This document shows positions 45,531 through 54,664 of a stretch of 64,000 bases of DNA, piece after piece. The position numbers and the translations under genes are program-made. The notes under the pieces are model-generated. The model saw only the letters and a program-made list of their open reading frames with translations, ran no database searches and had not been told where the DNA came from. Position 1 is the stretch's first letter. Each line of letters starts with the position of its first letter. Origin of the DNA: Lysobacteraceae bacterium SCN 69-320 (GTDB lineage Bacteria > Pseudomonadota > Gammaproteobacteria > Xanthomonadales > Rhodanobacteraceae); the NCBI GenBank assembly GCA_001725155.1, contig MEFP01000007.1:121678-185677 (forward strand), in the 5' to 3' direction.

Positions 45531-46448
45531 ATGAAGATCCTGCTCCTAGGCGCCAACGGCCAGGTCGGTTTCGAGCTGCAGCGCAGCCTCGCGCCGCTGG
45601 GCGAAGTCGTCGCCGCCACGCGCAGCGGCAGCCTGCCGGGCGCGTTGCCCTGCGAACGCGTCGATTTCCACGACACCGACGCCCTGCGCGCGCTGTGCGT
45701 GCGGATGGCGCCGCAGCTCATCGTCAACGCAGCGGCGCATACCGCGGTCGACCGCGCCGAGGACGAGGAAGCGCTCGCGCAGCAGGCCAACGGCGCGGCG
45801 CCCGGCGTGCTCGGCCACTGGGCCGCGGCCAACGGTGCGGCCGTCGTCCACTATTCCACCGACTACGTCTTCGACGGCAGCGGCCGGCGGCCGTATCGCG
45901 AGGACGACGCGACCGCGCCGCTGGGCGCCTACGGCCGCTCCAAGCGCGCCGGCGAGCTGGCGCTCGAGGCCAGCGGCGCGGAATTCCTGAACTTCCGTAC
46001 GGCCTGGGTGTATGCGGCGCGCGGCGGCAATTTCCTGCGCACGATGCTGCGCCTGGCGCGCGAGCGCGACCGCCTCGGCGTCGTCGCCGACCAGCGCGGC
46101 GCGCCGACGCCGGCGCGGCTGATCGCCCAGGCCACGGCCTGCGTGCTCGCGCGCTGGCTCGCGCTGGCGCCGGATCAGCGCCGCGCGACGGCCGGCCATT
46201 ACCACCTGGTCAGCGCCGGTGAATGCAGCTGGCACGAGTTCGCCGGCGAGATCTTCGCGCTGGCCCTGGCCGCCGGCCTGATCGAACGCATTCCCGAAGT
46301 CGCCGCGATCGCCACGGCCGACTACCCGACCAAGGCGCGCCGGCCCGCCTATTCCGTGCTGGATACGCGCAAGATCGCCACGACGTTCGGCCTGCAGCTG
46401 CCGCACTGGCGGCAGGGGTTGCGCGACGTGATCGGCGAGCTGGCCTGA
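45531..46448 (+). CDS. rfbD: dTDP-4-dehydrorhamnose reductase
   Basis: A 305-residue SDR-type reductase. NADPH site LLGANGQVGFELQRSL; STDYVFDGSGRRPYRE and the catalytic YGRSKRAGELALE; a conserved RTAWVYAARGGNFLRTML follows. It completes dTDP-L-rhamnose synthesis for LPS or exopolysaccharide. The ATG at 45531 is the first in frame with the Rossmann motif. The order B-A-C-D is the usual Xanthomonas-like one. Confidence 0.96.
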   Translation: MKILLLGANGQVGFELQRSLAPLGEVVAATRSGSLPGALPCERVDFHDTDALRALCVRMAPQLIVNAAAHTAVDRAEDEEALAQQANGAAPGVLGHWAAANGAAVVHYSTDYVFDGSGRRPYREDDATAPLGAYGRSKRAGELALEASGAEFLNFRTAWVYAARGGNFLRTMLRLARERDRLGVVADQRGAPTPARLIAQATACVLARWLALAPDQRRATAGHYHLVSAGECSWHEFAGEIFALALAAGLIERIPEVAAIATADYPTKARRPAYSVLDTRKIATTFGLQLPHWRQGLRDVIGELA

Positions 46449-46498
46449 GGGATGTGCCGCTCTCGCGCGTCCTGGACCACCGATTCGGACATTTGCCC

Positions 46499-47935
46499 AT
46501 GCTGATACCCGTAATCCTTTCCGGCGGCGCCGGCACCCGGCTCTGGCCGGTCTCGCGCAGCGCCTATCCCAAGCCGTTCATGCGCCTGGCCGACGGCGAG
46601 TCGCTGCTGTACAAGACGCTGGACCGCGCGCTGGCCGTGGCCGACGACGGCCACGTGCTGACCGTCACCGGCCGCGACTACTACTTCCTGACCCGCGACG
46701 AATACGCCGCGCATCCGCGGGCCAAGCTCGACCGCCTGCCGTTCCTGCTCGAACCGGCCGGGCGCAACACCGCGCCGGCCATCCTGCTCGCGGCGCAGTA
46801 CGCGGTCAGCCACATTTCGCCGGAAGCGGTGCTGCTGGTGCTGCCGGCCGACCATCTGATCCGCGAACTCGACCGCTTCGCCGCCGACGTGCAGCGCGCG
46901 CGCGCGCTGGCCGAGGACGGCTGGCTCGCGACGTTCGGCATCGTGCCCACGCATGCGGAGACCGGCTTCGGCTATATCCGCGTCGGCGCGTCCATCGACG
47001 GCCGCGACGGCAGTGAAGTGGCCGCGTTCGTGGAGAAGCCCAGGCGCGAGGTCGCCGAGGCCTATCTGGCCGCCGGCGACCACCTGTGGAATTCCGGCAT
47101 GTTCTGTTTCCGCGCCGACGCGCTGCTGGCCGCCGCGGCGCAGACCTGCCCGGATGTGCTGGCTGCGGCGCAGGCCTGCCAGGCTGCGGCCATGAATTTC
47201 GAAAGCCCGGTCGAATACGCACGCGAAGCCTTCCTGGCCCAGCCCGACATCTCGATCGACTACGCGGTCATGGAGCACGCGCCGCGCCGCGCCGTCGTGC
47301 CGGCCACCTTCGACTGGAGCGACATCGGTTCGTGGAAGGCGGTCAGCGAGCTCGAAACCGAAACCGACGAGCAGGGCAACCGCGTGCGCGGCCAGGCCAT
47401 CCTGATCGAGAGCGCGAACTGCTACATCCAGAGCGACAAGCGCATGGTCGCCGCGGTCGGCGTGCACGATCTGGTGATCGTCGATACCGACGATGCGGTG
47501 CTCGTCGCCGACAAGGACCGCGCCCAGCAGGTCAAGCTCGTCGTCGACCGGCTGCGCGCGGCCAAGCACGATGCCGCTGCGTTCCATCAGACCGTACACC
47601 GGCCCTGGGGCAGCTACACCGTGCTGGAGGATGCCGACGACTGCAAGGTCAAGCGCCTCGTGGTCAAGCCCGGCCACGTGCTGAGCCTGCAGAAGCACCA
47701 CCGGCGCAGCGAGCACTGGACCGTGGTCGCCGGCACGGCCAAGGTCCGCGTCGGCGACAACGAATTCCTGCTCCAGGCGAACCAGTCGACCTATATCCCG
47801 ATCGACACCTTGCACCGGCTGGAGAACCCGACGGACGAGGACATTCACCTGATCGAAGTGCAGTGCGGCGACTATTTCGGCGAGGACGACATCGTCCGGC
47901 TGGAAGACCGCTACGGCCGGGCGGCGCAGCGCTGA
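46499..47935 (+). CDS. xanB: Mannose-1-phosphate guanylyltransferase/mannose-6-phosphate isomerase
   Basis: A 478-residue bifunctional type II enzyme. The N-terminal nucleotidyltransferase has the GGAGTRLWPVSRSAYPKPF signature and FVEKP catalytic segment; the C-terminal about 120 residues are a cupin-type phosphomannose isomerase domain (VKPGHVLSLQKHHRRSEHW). It makes GDP-mannose. It follows rfbD by 50 bases; no xanA (phosphomannomutase/phosphoglucomutase) gene follows, unlike in Xanthomonas, so the mutase must be elsewhere. Confidence 0.96.
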   Translation: MLIPVILSGGAGTRLWPVSRSAYPKPFMRLADGESLLYKTLDRALAVADDGHVLTVTGRDYYFLTRDEYAAHPRAKLDRLPFLLEPAGRNTAPAILLAAQYAVSHISPEAVLLVLPADHLIRELDRFAADVQRARALAEDGWLATFGIVPTHAETGFGYIRVGASIDGRDGSEVAAFVEKPRREVAEAYLAAGDHLWNSGMFCFRADALLAAAAQTCPDVLAAAQACQAAAMNFESPVEYAREAFLAQPDISIDYAVMEHAPRRAVVPATFDWSDIGSWKAVSELETETDEQGNRVRGQAILIESANCYIQSDKRMVAAVGVHDLVIVDTDDAVLVADKDRAQQVKLVVDRLRAAKHDAAAFHQTVHRPWGSYTVLEDADDCKVKRLVVKPGHVLSLQKHHRRSEHWTVVAGTAKVRVGDNEFLLQANQSTYIPIDTLHRLENPTDEDIHLIEVQCGDYFGEDDIVRLEDRYGRAAQR

Positions 47936-48085
47936 GCTGATCACGTCCGGCGCGGTTTTGCGATGAAGTATCGACGGCTCGCGCCTTCGGCGCAGCGGTC
48001 GCAGTAGCGGCAGCGCCGGGGCGGGCTGCCGTGTCGCGGCGGTCATGGGGGCCGTCGCCGGCGTTTTCCTTGGAAGGAGCATTGC

Positions 48086-50068
48086 ATGTCGCTGCTGATC
48101 CGTCGCCTGGCCGCAGGCCTGGCCGCACTGCTGGGCGCCGCGGGCGCCCAGGCCGAAGTGCCGCTGGCCGATTTCGCGCGCCATATCCAGTATTCCAGCG
48201 TCAAGATCTCGCCGGACGGCGAGTACATCGCCGCCGACGCGGTCGTCGACAACCGGCGCTCGCTGGCGATCCTGCGCCTGAGCGACATGAAGGCGACGCG
48301 GATCATTCCGCGCGGCGACGAGGTCGTCGCATTTACCTGGGTCGGCAAGCAGCGCCTGATGTATACGGTCGGCGAACCCATCGGCGGCCTGGAGCGGCCC
48401 GGTCCCACCGGCGAGCTGTATTTCGTCGACGCCGACGGCGGCCGCAACGACATCCTGTTCGGCAAGCGTGCCGGCAAGGAGAGCGTCGGATCGCACATCA
48501 AGTCGGTCAAGCCCGAGCAGGCGAGCGCGTTCCTGATCGACGAGCTGCGCGACGACGACGACAACATCCTGATCTCCGTCTACGAATGGAAGAGCACGGC
48601 CGAGCCGACGCCGCCGGTCGTCTACAAGTTCGACGTCAACGACGGTTCCAAGAAGCAGTTGTTCGTCTCGCCGCTGCGCGCGCCCGCGGGCTTTCTCGCC
48701 GATCATGCCGGCAACGTCACGTTCGCCTACGGCGCCGACGTCGACAACCGCTGGCAGGTGATGTACCGCGGCAAGGGCGACAAGGAATGGGTCGGCGTGC
48801 TCGACGGCCCGAATACCGGAGGCCGGCCGCGGCCGCTGGCCTATGACGCCGAGAACAAGACCGTCTACTGGTCCTGCGAGCCCGACGGCAAGATCGGCGG
48901 CCTGTGCACCTGGACTGCCGAGGACCGCAAGCTCACGCCGGTCTGGACGGCCAAGGACGTGGAAGTCGACTCCCTGCTCAAGGATTTCGACGACACCACC
49001 GTCGTCGGCGTGCTCGCCTATCCGGGCCGCTCGGCGATCGGCGTGGTCAACAAGAAAACGCCGATGATCGAGGCGCTGACGGCGCTGATGCAGCAGTTCC
49101 CGGGCGAGACCGTCTCGGTCACCTCGGTCAGCCGCGACGGCAAGCGCGCGATCGTGCTGGTCGAAAGCGACGTGAATCCCGGCGAGTACTTCCTGTTCGA
49201 CCGCAACAGCAAGAAGCTGTCGCCGCTGCTGCGCCGCGCCGACAAGATCAATCCCGAACAGATGGCGTCGATGGAGCCGATCAGGCTCAAGTCGCGCGAC
49301 GGGCTGGATCTGAACGGCTACCTGACGCGGCCGCTGGGCCAGGAGCAGGGCAAGAACCTGCCGATGGTCGTCTACGTCCACGGCGGTCCGTTCGGCATAC
49401 GCGACTACTGGGGCTACGACTCCGACGCGCAGATGTTGGCGAGCCGCGGCTATGCGGTGCTGCAGGTCAATTTCCGCGGTTCCGGCGGCTACGGCATCAC
49501 GTTCGAGACTGCCGGCTACCGGCAGTGGGGCGGCACGATGCAGGACGACGTGACCGATGCGACGAAGTGGGCGATCGCGCAGGGCATCGCCGATCCCAAG
49601 CGCATCTGCATCTACGGCGGCAGCTACGGCGGCTATGCGGCGCTGATGGGCGCGGTGCGCGAACCCGACCTGTACCGCTGCGCGATCGGCAGCGTCGGCG
49701 TCTACGACCTGCGCCTGCGCTATACGCGCGGCCTCGCGCAGGACTCCAAGTTCGGCACGAACTACATGCGCGAGACCATGGGCGACGACCCGGCTGCGCT
49801 GGCCGCGGCCTCGCCGATCACCCAGCTCGACAGGATCAAGGCCAAGCTCATGCTGATCGTCGGCGGCCAGGACAAGATCGTGCCGCCGGTGCACGGCGAA
49901 AGCGTGCACAACGCGCTGGAACAGCGCGGGGTCAAGCACGAATGGCTGTACCAGCGCACCGAGGCGCACGGCTTCTACGACGAGAAGAACGTCGAGGACA
50001 TGTACGCGCGCATGCTGGCCTTCCTCGACGCGAACATCGGCGCCAAGGCCACCCCGGCCTCGCCCTGA
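48086..50068 (+). CDS. S9 family prolyl oligopeptidase-like peptidase
   Basis: A 660-residue exported peptidase (signal peptide LAAGLAALLGAAGAQA). The N-terminal half is a beta-propeller with SPDGEYIAADAVV and similar strands. The C-terminal alpha/beta hydrolase has the catalytic triad S513 (GGSYGGYAALMG), D596 (GGQDKIVPP) and H628 (EAHGFYD). It should cleave short peptides in the periplasm or outside the cell. TTGGAAGGAGC lies about 7 bases before the ATG. It converges with the dehydrogenase gene downstream. Confidence 0.95.
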   Translation: MSLLIRRLAAGLAALLGAAGAQAEVPLADFARHIQYSSVKISPDGEYIAADAVVDNRRSLAILRLSDMKATRIIPRGDEVVAFTWVGKQRLMYTVGEPIGGLERPGPTGELYFVDADGGRNDILFGKRAGKESVGSHIKSVKPEQASAFLIDELRDDDDNILISVYEWKSTAEPTPPVVYKFDVNDGSKKQLFVSPLRAPAGFLADHAGNVTFAYGADVDNRWQVMYRGKGDKEWVGVLDGPNTGGRPRPLAYDAENKTVYWSCEPDGKIGGLCTWTAEDRKLTPVWTAKDVEVDSLLKDFDDTTVVGVLAYPGRSAIGVVNKKTPMIEALTALMQQFPGETVSVTSVSRDGKRAIVLVESDVNPGEYFLFDRNSKKLSPLLRRADKINPEQMASMEPIRLKSRDGLDLNGYLTRPLGQEQGKNLPMVVYVHGGPFGIRDYWGYDSDAQMLASRGYAVLQVNFRGSGGYGITFETAGYRQWGGTMQDDVTDATKWAIAQGIADPKRICIYGGSYGGYAALMGAVREPDLYRCAIGSVGVYDLRLRYTRGLAQDSKFGTNYMRETMGDDPAALAAASPITQLDRIKAKLMLIVGGQDKIVPPVHGESVHNALEQRGVKHEWLYQRTEAHGFYDEKNVEDMYARMLAFLDANIGAKATPASP

Positions 50069-50072
50069 AACG

Positions 50073-50154
50073 GGCTCGCGGCGCCGGTTTCATGCCGGCG
50101 CCGCGAGCCGTGTTCGCATAGATGCCGCGGCCGATGCGTCATCGCATCGGCCGC
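50073..50154. terminator. Two strong hairpins between convergent genes
   Basis: First hairpin 50073-50109: GGCTCGCGGCGCCGG with its complement, 15-bp stem, TTTCATG loop. Second hairpin 50127-50154: GCGGCCGATGCG with CGCATCGGCCGC, 12-bp stem, TCAT loop, ending just before the stop codon of the next minus-strand gene. Neither has a T-tract, so stem stability would have to act alone or with Rho. Confidence 0.7.
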
Positions 50155-50156
50155 CT

Positions 50157-51281
50157 TCACTCGCCGCCGGCCGGCGTCAGTTGCAGCAGGCGTCCCGCCG
50201 TGCCGTCCTCCAGCAGCCAGACGCTGCCGTCCGGCCCCTGCTCGACTTCGCGGATGCGCTGGCCCATCGCGTAGCGCGCGGCTTCGCGCGCCTTCGGGCC
50301 GTCGAACGTGACCCGCACCAGCGCCTTGCTCGACAGGCCGGCGATGAGACCGTTGCCGTTCCAGTCGGCGAAGCGCTTGCCGGAATAGATGATGAAACCG
50401 GCCGGCGAGATCACCGGCGTCCAGCTGATCGCCGGCGCATGGAATTCAGGCCGCGTCGCGTGATCCGGAATGTCGCGGCCGTCGTAGTGGTCGCCGTCGG
50501 AGACGATGGGATAGCCGTAGTTGTCGCCGCGCACGACGAGGTTCAGTTCGTCGCCGCCCTTCGGGCCCATCTCGATGTTCCAGAGCTTTCCGGCGCGGTC
50601 GAAAGCCAGACCGAGCGGATTGCGGTGGCCGAGTGTCCAGATCTGTGCGGCGACGCCGCCCTGCGCCGCGAACGGATTGTCCTTCGGCAGCGAGCCGTCT
50701 TCGTTGAGGCGCACTATCTTGCCGAGGTTGCTCTGCAGGTCCTGGGCCGGATCGAAATGCTGTCGTTCGCCCGAACTCACGAACAGATGGCCGTCGGGCG
50801 CGAACGCGAGGCGATGGCCGTAATGGCCGCGGCCGCCGACCTTCGGCACCTGGCGCCAGATCACCGTGAGATCGTCGAGCGCGCCGCCGCCCTTGTCCTC
50901 GAGCGCGAGCCTGGCGCGCGCGACCGCGGCACCGCGTACGTCGCCGTCGCCGGCCTCGGCGTAGCTCAGATAGATCCACCGGTTGTCGGCGAATTTCGGA
51001 TGCAGCACCACGTCGCCGAGGCCGCCCTGGCCGCCGTAGTCGACCTTCGGCACGCCGCTGATCTCGCCGGCCTTGCCGTCCGGTGTCACGAGACGCAGCC
51101 GGCCGCGCTTTTCCGTCACCAGCAGGCGGCCGTCGGGCAGGAAGGCCAGCGCCCAGGGTTCGTTGAACGTGGCGACCGCGCGCGCGGCGAACGGCGGCTT
51201 CGCGTCGCCGTCGGCCGCGGCGGCAGTTGTCGCCGCGAGCAGCAGGCCCAGCAGGGCGGCAGGGGCGGAAAGACGAATCAT
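50157..51281 (-). CDS. Soluble PQQ-dependent sugar dehydrogenase-like protein (Asd type)
   Basis: A 374-residue protein with a signal peptide (MIRLSAPAALLGLLLAATTAAAA). It has the six-bladed propeller of the glucose/sorbosone dehydrogenase family: FNEPWALAFLPDGRLLVTEKRGRLRLV, LGHRNPLGLAFD, GYPIVSDGDHYD, RIREVEQGPDGSVWLLED. It probably oxidises an aldose sugar in the periplasm with PQQ; no PQQ-synthesis genes are in the window, so the cofactor may be supplied from elsewhere or the protein may be an apo-like variant. The ATG at 51281 gives the signal peptide. Confidence 0.9.
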   Translation of the reverse strand: MIRLSAPAALLGLLLAATTAAAADGDAKPPFAARAVATFNEPWALAFLPDGRLLVTEKRGRLRLVTPDGKAGEISGVPKVDYGGQGGLGDVVLHPKFADNRWIYLSYAEAGDGDVRGAAVARARLALEDKGGGALDDLTVIWRQVPKVGGRGHYGHRLAFAPDGHLFVSSGERQHFDPAQDLQSNLGKIVRLNEDGSLPKDNPFAAQGGVAAQIWTLGHRNPLGLAFDRAGKLWNIEMGPKGGDELNLVVRGDNYGYPIVSDGDHYDGRDIPDHATRPEFHAPAISWTPVISPAGFIIYSGKRFADWNGNGLIAGLSSKALVRVTFDGPKAREAARYAMGQRIREVEQGPDGSVWLLEDGTAGRLLQLTPAGGE

Positions 51282-51480
51282 GCGGCGATCCCGGCAATGC
51301 GCGCAGCGCAGGAGCTGCCGGTATGCCTCAGGCGACGCTAAGAAACCGTCAGCGTGCCTTGCGTCGCGGATGATCTGCACGGTCGTGCCCGTGCAATACG
51401 CGCGCAACCGGTCTGCAACCAAAGTCTCACAGTCGCTGGGTACTTTGCGGTTTTCCCCGCGCGGGCCAGGAATCCGGCGT

Positions 51481-52608
51481 ATGCCCCACGCATCTGCGAT
51501 CGTCGTCGGCGCCGGCATGCTTGGTCTCGCGCTCGCGCGCGCACTGGCCCTGCGCGGTCGCCGCGTCGTCGTGTTCGAGCGTCACGAGCGCGCGGTCGGC
51601 GCGTCGCTGCGCAATGCCGGCGCGGTCACGCCGCTGGCCGTCGCCGATGCGCGCGAGCGCGAGCAGGCGCGGCGTTCGCGCGCAGTCTGGCGCGAGTTCT
51701 GCGATGCCGCCGATGTCTGGCACGACCCCTGCGGCAGCCTCGTGCCGGCCTACGACGCCGACGAATGGACGCTGCTGCAGGAACAGGCCGCCGCGGCCGA
51801 CGACGGCGAACTGCTCGACGCCGCGGCCGCGCGCCGGCGCTGCGCCTGGATCGGCGCGCGCGGTCTGCGCGGCGCCTGGTTCTCCGCCGACGACCTGCTG
51901 ATCGATCCCCGCGTCGCGCTGCGCCGCCTGCCGGACTGGCTGGCCGAACGCCACGAGATCGAATTCCGCTGGAAGCACGTCGTCACGCGCATCGACTATC
52001 CCTACGTCTGGAGCGGCGGCCGCCGGCACGCGGCCGAACAGATCTGGCTGGCCGGCGGCGCGGATACGGCGACGCTGCTGCCGGATCTGCCGCCGACGCT
52101 GCCGCCGGCGAGCCGGCCGCGGTTGCTGCTGCGCCTGGCTGCGCAGAACGACGGCTTCCGCCTCGGCAGCCTCGTCAGCAACGTCGCGGCCCTGGTCCAG
52201 GGCGCCGCATTCACGCGGCCGTCGGCATCACGGCTGCGCGAGCGCACGGGCACCGACGGCGTGCCGGACCTGCGTCTGCTGCAGAGCGGCAGCGGCGAGC
52301 TGCTCGTCGATGCGGCCTTCGTTGCGACAGACAACGACGCGGCTACCGCGCAGCGTGGTGCGCTCGACACTGTGCGCCGGCTCGTCGAGCTGCCGGACTG
52401 CCGCATTCAGCAGGCCTGGACCCTGCCGTGCCTGGCCGGCGCCGACGCGGGCGCGGCCGTCGAAGCGCTGCCCGGCGTCACCGCGGTCGCTGCGCCCGGT
52501 CCCGCCGGTCTGGGTCTGACCACGGCATTCGCCTTCGCCGAGGACGTCGTGGCCGGCGCGTCGCGCGCACGGCCGGCCGACGTGGAGCTCAGCGCACGCC
52601 GTGCATGA
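51481..52608 (+). CDS. FAD-dependent oxidoreductase (DAO family)
   Basis: A 375-residue protein with an N-terminal FAD motif (AIVVGAGMLGLALARALALRG) and DAO-type core, resembling the TIGR03364 group (HpnW-like, phosphonate-related in some bacteria). No phosphonate genes are nearby, so the substrate is unknown; it is probably an amine or amino acid. The last 20 bases overlap tail-to-tail with the POT transporter gene on the other strand. The N-terminus starts cleanly with MPHASAIVVGAG, supporting the ATG at 51481. A long leader lies upstream (51282-51480). Confidence 0.83.
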   Translation: MPHASAIVVGAGMLGLALARALALRGRRVVVFERHERAVGASLRNAGAVTPLAVADAREREQARRSRAVWREFCDAADVWHDPCGSLVPAYDADEWTLLQEQAAAADDGELLDAAAARRRCAWIGARGLRGAWFSADDLLIDPRVALRRLPDWLAERHEIEFRWKHVVTRIDYPYVWSGGRRHAAEQIWLAGGADTATLLPDLPPTLPPASRPRLLLRLAAQNDGFRLGSLVSNVAALVQGAAFTRPSASRLRERTGTDGVPDLRLLQSGSGELLVDAAFVATDNDAATAQRGALDTVRRLVELPDCRIQQAWTLPCLAGADAGAAVEALPGVTAVAAPGPAGLGLTTAFAFAEDVVAGASRARPADVELSARRA

Positions 52609-54409
52609 GGCGCCGCAGCAGCGGCGCCAGGGCGAAGGCGACGAGGCCGCAGATCAGGCCGATCAGCAGCATCACGCCGAACAGATGCGCGTACTTCGCG
52701 CCGGCGTCGGCGAAGGACAGGGTCGCGCCCTCGGGAATGTCGATCGAGGCGAGCTTGCCGAACTGCGCCGCCAGGGTCTCGGAGAAGGCCGTCGCGAGGA
52801 ACCAGGTGCCCATCATCAGGCTGACGACGCGCGGCACCGACAGCTGGCTCACGGCCGACAGGCCGACTGGAGAAAGGCACATTTCCCCGAGTTCCAGAAT
52901 GAAATACGCAGCAACCAGCCACCAGACGCTGGCCTGCTGGCCGCTCGCGCCGGCCTGTTCGGCGGCCCACAGCAGCGGCACGAACGAAAGACCGGCCAGC
53001 ACCAGGCCCAGCGCCGACTTGACCGGCTTGGACGGATCCATCCCGCGCCGGTCCAGCCAGCCCCAGAGGCCGCTGAACAGCGGCGCGAGCAGCACGAGGA
53101 ACATGGCGCCCAGATAGGTCAGCGAACCGGCGGTCTGCGGCAGCACGACCGAATCGCGTACGAGCAGGATCAGCGCGATCACGACGACGCTGCCGAACAG
53201 CAGGCGCGGCCCCTTCGAGGCGGGATTGCGGTCCGACAGCCGCGCCGCGACGACGAACGCGCCCGGTGCGAGCACGAGCACCACGATGGACCACGGCGTC
53301 GTGCGCAGGAACAGGCCGAGGTTGGCCAGCCAGTCGCCGCTCCAGTGCAGTTCCGGCGTCGGCTGCACGAGGGCCGGCAGCACGTCCTTGGTCAGCAGGC
53401 GGTCGGTGAAGGTCACCCAGGAGCCGTAGGTCTGTTCGTACAGAGTGAAGAACACCAGGCACATCGCGATCATCGCCATCAGCGCGATCATCTGGTGGCG
53501 CTGCACGCGGTCGCACTGGGTCGTGATGAACCAGACGAACCAGCCGAGCACGCCGAGCATCATCACGATCATCAGCGCGAGCGCCGGCGTGATCTCGCCG
53601 CCGAGCTTGAACGCGCCGTTGGCCACGGCCCACATGAGTCCGGCCACCGGCAGCAGGCCGACGATCGCCGCCGCATAGATCAGCCATTCGCGCGGCAGGC
53701 CGATGAGGCGTTCGCGCAGCCGCGCCGGGTCCGGCGCCTCGGCGTGGCCGCGCAGGTACTTCTGGCCCCAGAGGAATTGCAGCAGGCCCAGCAGCATGCC
53801 CGCGCCGGCGACGCCGAAGCCGTAGGCCCAGCCCAGGGTCTGGCCCAGATAGCCGCAGATGATGGACGCGAGCAGCGAGCCGAGGTTGATGCCGGCGTAG
53901 AACAGCGCGAAGCCCGAATCGCGGCGCGGATCCTCGGGCGCATACAGCTTGCCGACGATGGTCGAGATATTGGGTTTGAGAAAGCCCACGCCCATGATGA
54001 TCAGCGAGAGCGAGAAATAGAACGCGAGCAGCGCGCCGGCGTCGCGCTGCACCACGCCGTCGACGATGCGTGCCTCGTGCCCTTCGATGGCCATGCCCGC
54101 ATGGCCGAGCACCAGCAGCAGTCCGCCGAACAGCACCGCCTTGCGCATGCCCAGCCAGCGGTCGGCGAGCAGCCCGCCGATGACCGGCAGGCAGTAGACC
54201 AGGCCGCCGTAGGCGCCGATCACGTCATAGCCGACGTCGTCGCCGAACTTGTGATGCTGCAGCAGATAGAGCAGCAGCAGCGCCTTCATGCCGTAGAACG
54301 AAAAGCGTTCCCACATCTCGGTGAAGAAGCAGACGTAGACGCCTTTGGGATGACCGAGGAACGTGTCCGTCGCGTCGTAGGGAGCGGCGGCTGAGGCGGC
54401 AGCGGACAT
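52589..54409 (-). CDS. POT/PTR family peptide transporter
   Basis: A 606-residue MFS transporter with about 14 TM helices. The E-x-x-E-R signature is FFTEMWERFSFYG near residue 33, and the PTR motif is FYAGINLGSL. Both the proton-coupling and peptide-binding features of the DtpA/YjdL type appear. Length (about 600) is longer than the 490-residue E. coli DtpA and closer to the Shewanella-like group. It imports di- and tripeptides with protons. The start MSAAASAAAPYDATDTF is the first Met near the family N-terminus. The 3' end overlaps the DAO gene by 20 bases. Confidence 0.92.
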   Translation of the reverse strand: MSAAASAAAPYDATDTFLGHPKGVYVCFFTEMWERFSFYGMKALLLLYLLQHHKFGDDVGYDVIGAYGGLVYCLPVIGGLLADRWLGMRKAVLFGGLLLVLGHAGMAIEGHEARIVDGVVQRDAGALLAFYFSLSLIIMGVGFLKPNISTIVGKLYAPEDPRRDSGFALFYAGINLGSLLASIICGYLGQTLGWAYGFGVAGAGMLLGLLQFLWGQKYLRGHAEAPDPARLRERLIGLPREWLIYAAAIVGLLPVAGLMWAVANGAFKLGGEITPALALMIVMMLGVLGWFVWFITTQCDRVQRHQMIALMAMIAMCLVFFTLYEQTYGSWVTFTDRLLTKDVLPALVQPTPELHWSGDWLANLGLFLRTTPWSIVVLVLAPGAFVVAARLSDRNPASKGPRLLFGSVVVIALILLVRDSVVLPQTAGSLTYLGAMFLVLLAPLFSGLWGWLDRRGMDPSKPVKSALGLVLAGLSFVPLLWAAEQAGASGQQASVWWLVAAYFILELGEMCLSPVGLSAVSQLSVPRVVSLMMGTWFLATAFSETLAAQFGKLASIDIPEGATLSFADAGAKYAHLFGVMLLIGLICGLVAFALAPLLRRLMHGVR

Positions 54410-54664
54410 GGAAGTTCCGGCAGGGACGACAGCCGCGCAGTATAGCGGCGTGCCGGCGCGGCGCCGGCGGCCGGGCGGCCGCGGCGGTTCGCGGGTTCGC
54501 CCGGCACGCCGGGCCGGGGCGCCGCGAATGTCGCGTCGCGAGTCTCGGCGCGGCAGCGCCCGGGTCCGGATTGACACGGCTTTTGCGCCGATGGCAGCTT
54601 CGTCCGGCCTTCGCCGTTCGTTTTCCGATGGCGGAAAGGCGTGACGCCCGCAGCGGAGGAACCC

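Noticed and set aside
46349..49969. Very long antisense open frame (about 1200 codons) across xanB and the S9 peptidase
   Set aside because: It runs opposite to two clear genes with catalytic motifs, and its translation is His/Arg/Val-rich without domains; long antisense frames are expected at this GC content.
50157..51281. PQQ synthesis linkage for the dehydrogenase
   Set aside because: No pqq genes are seen in this window, so no operon-level support for cofactor supply exists.
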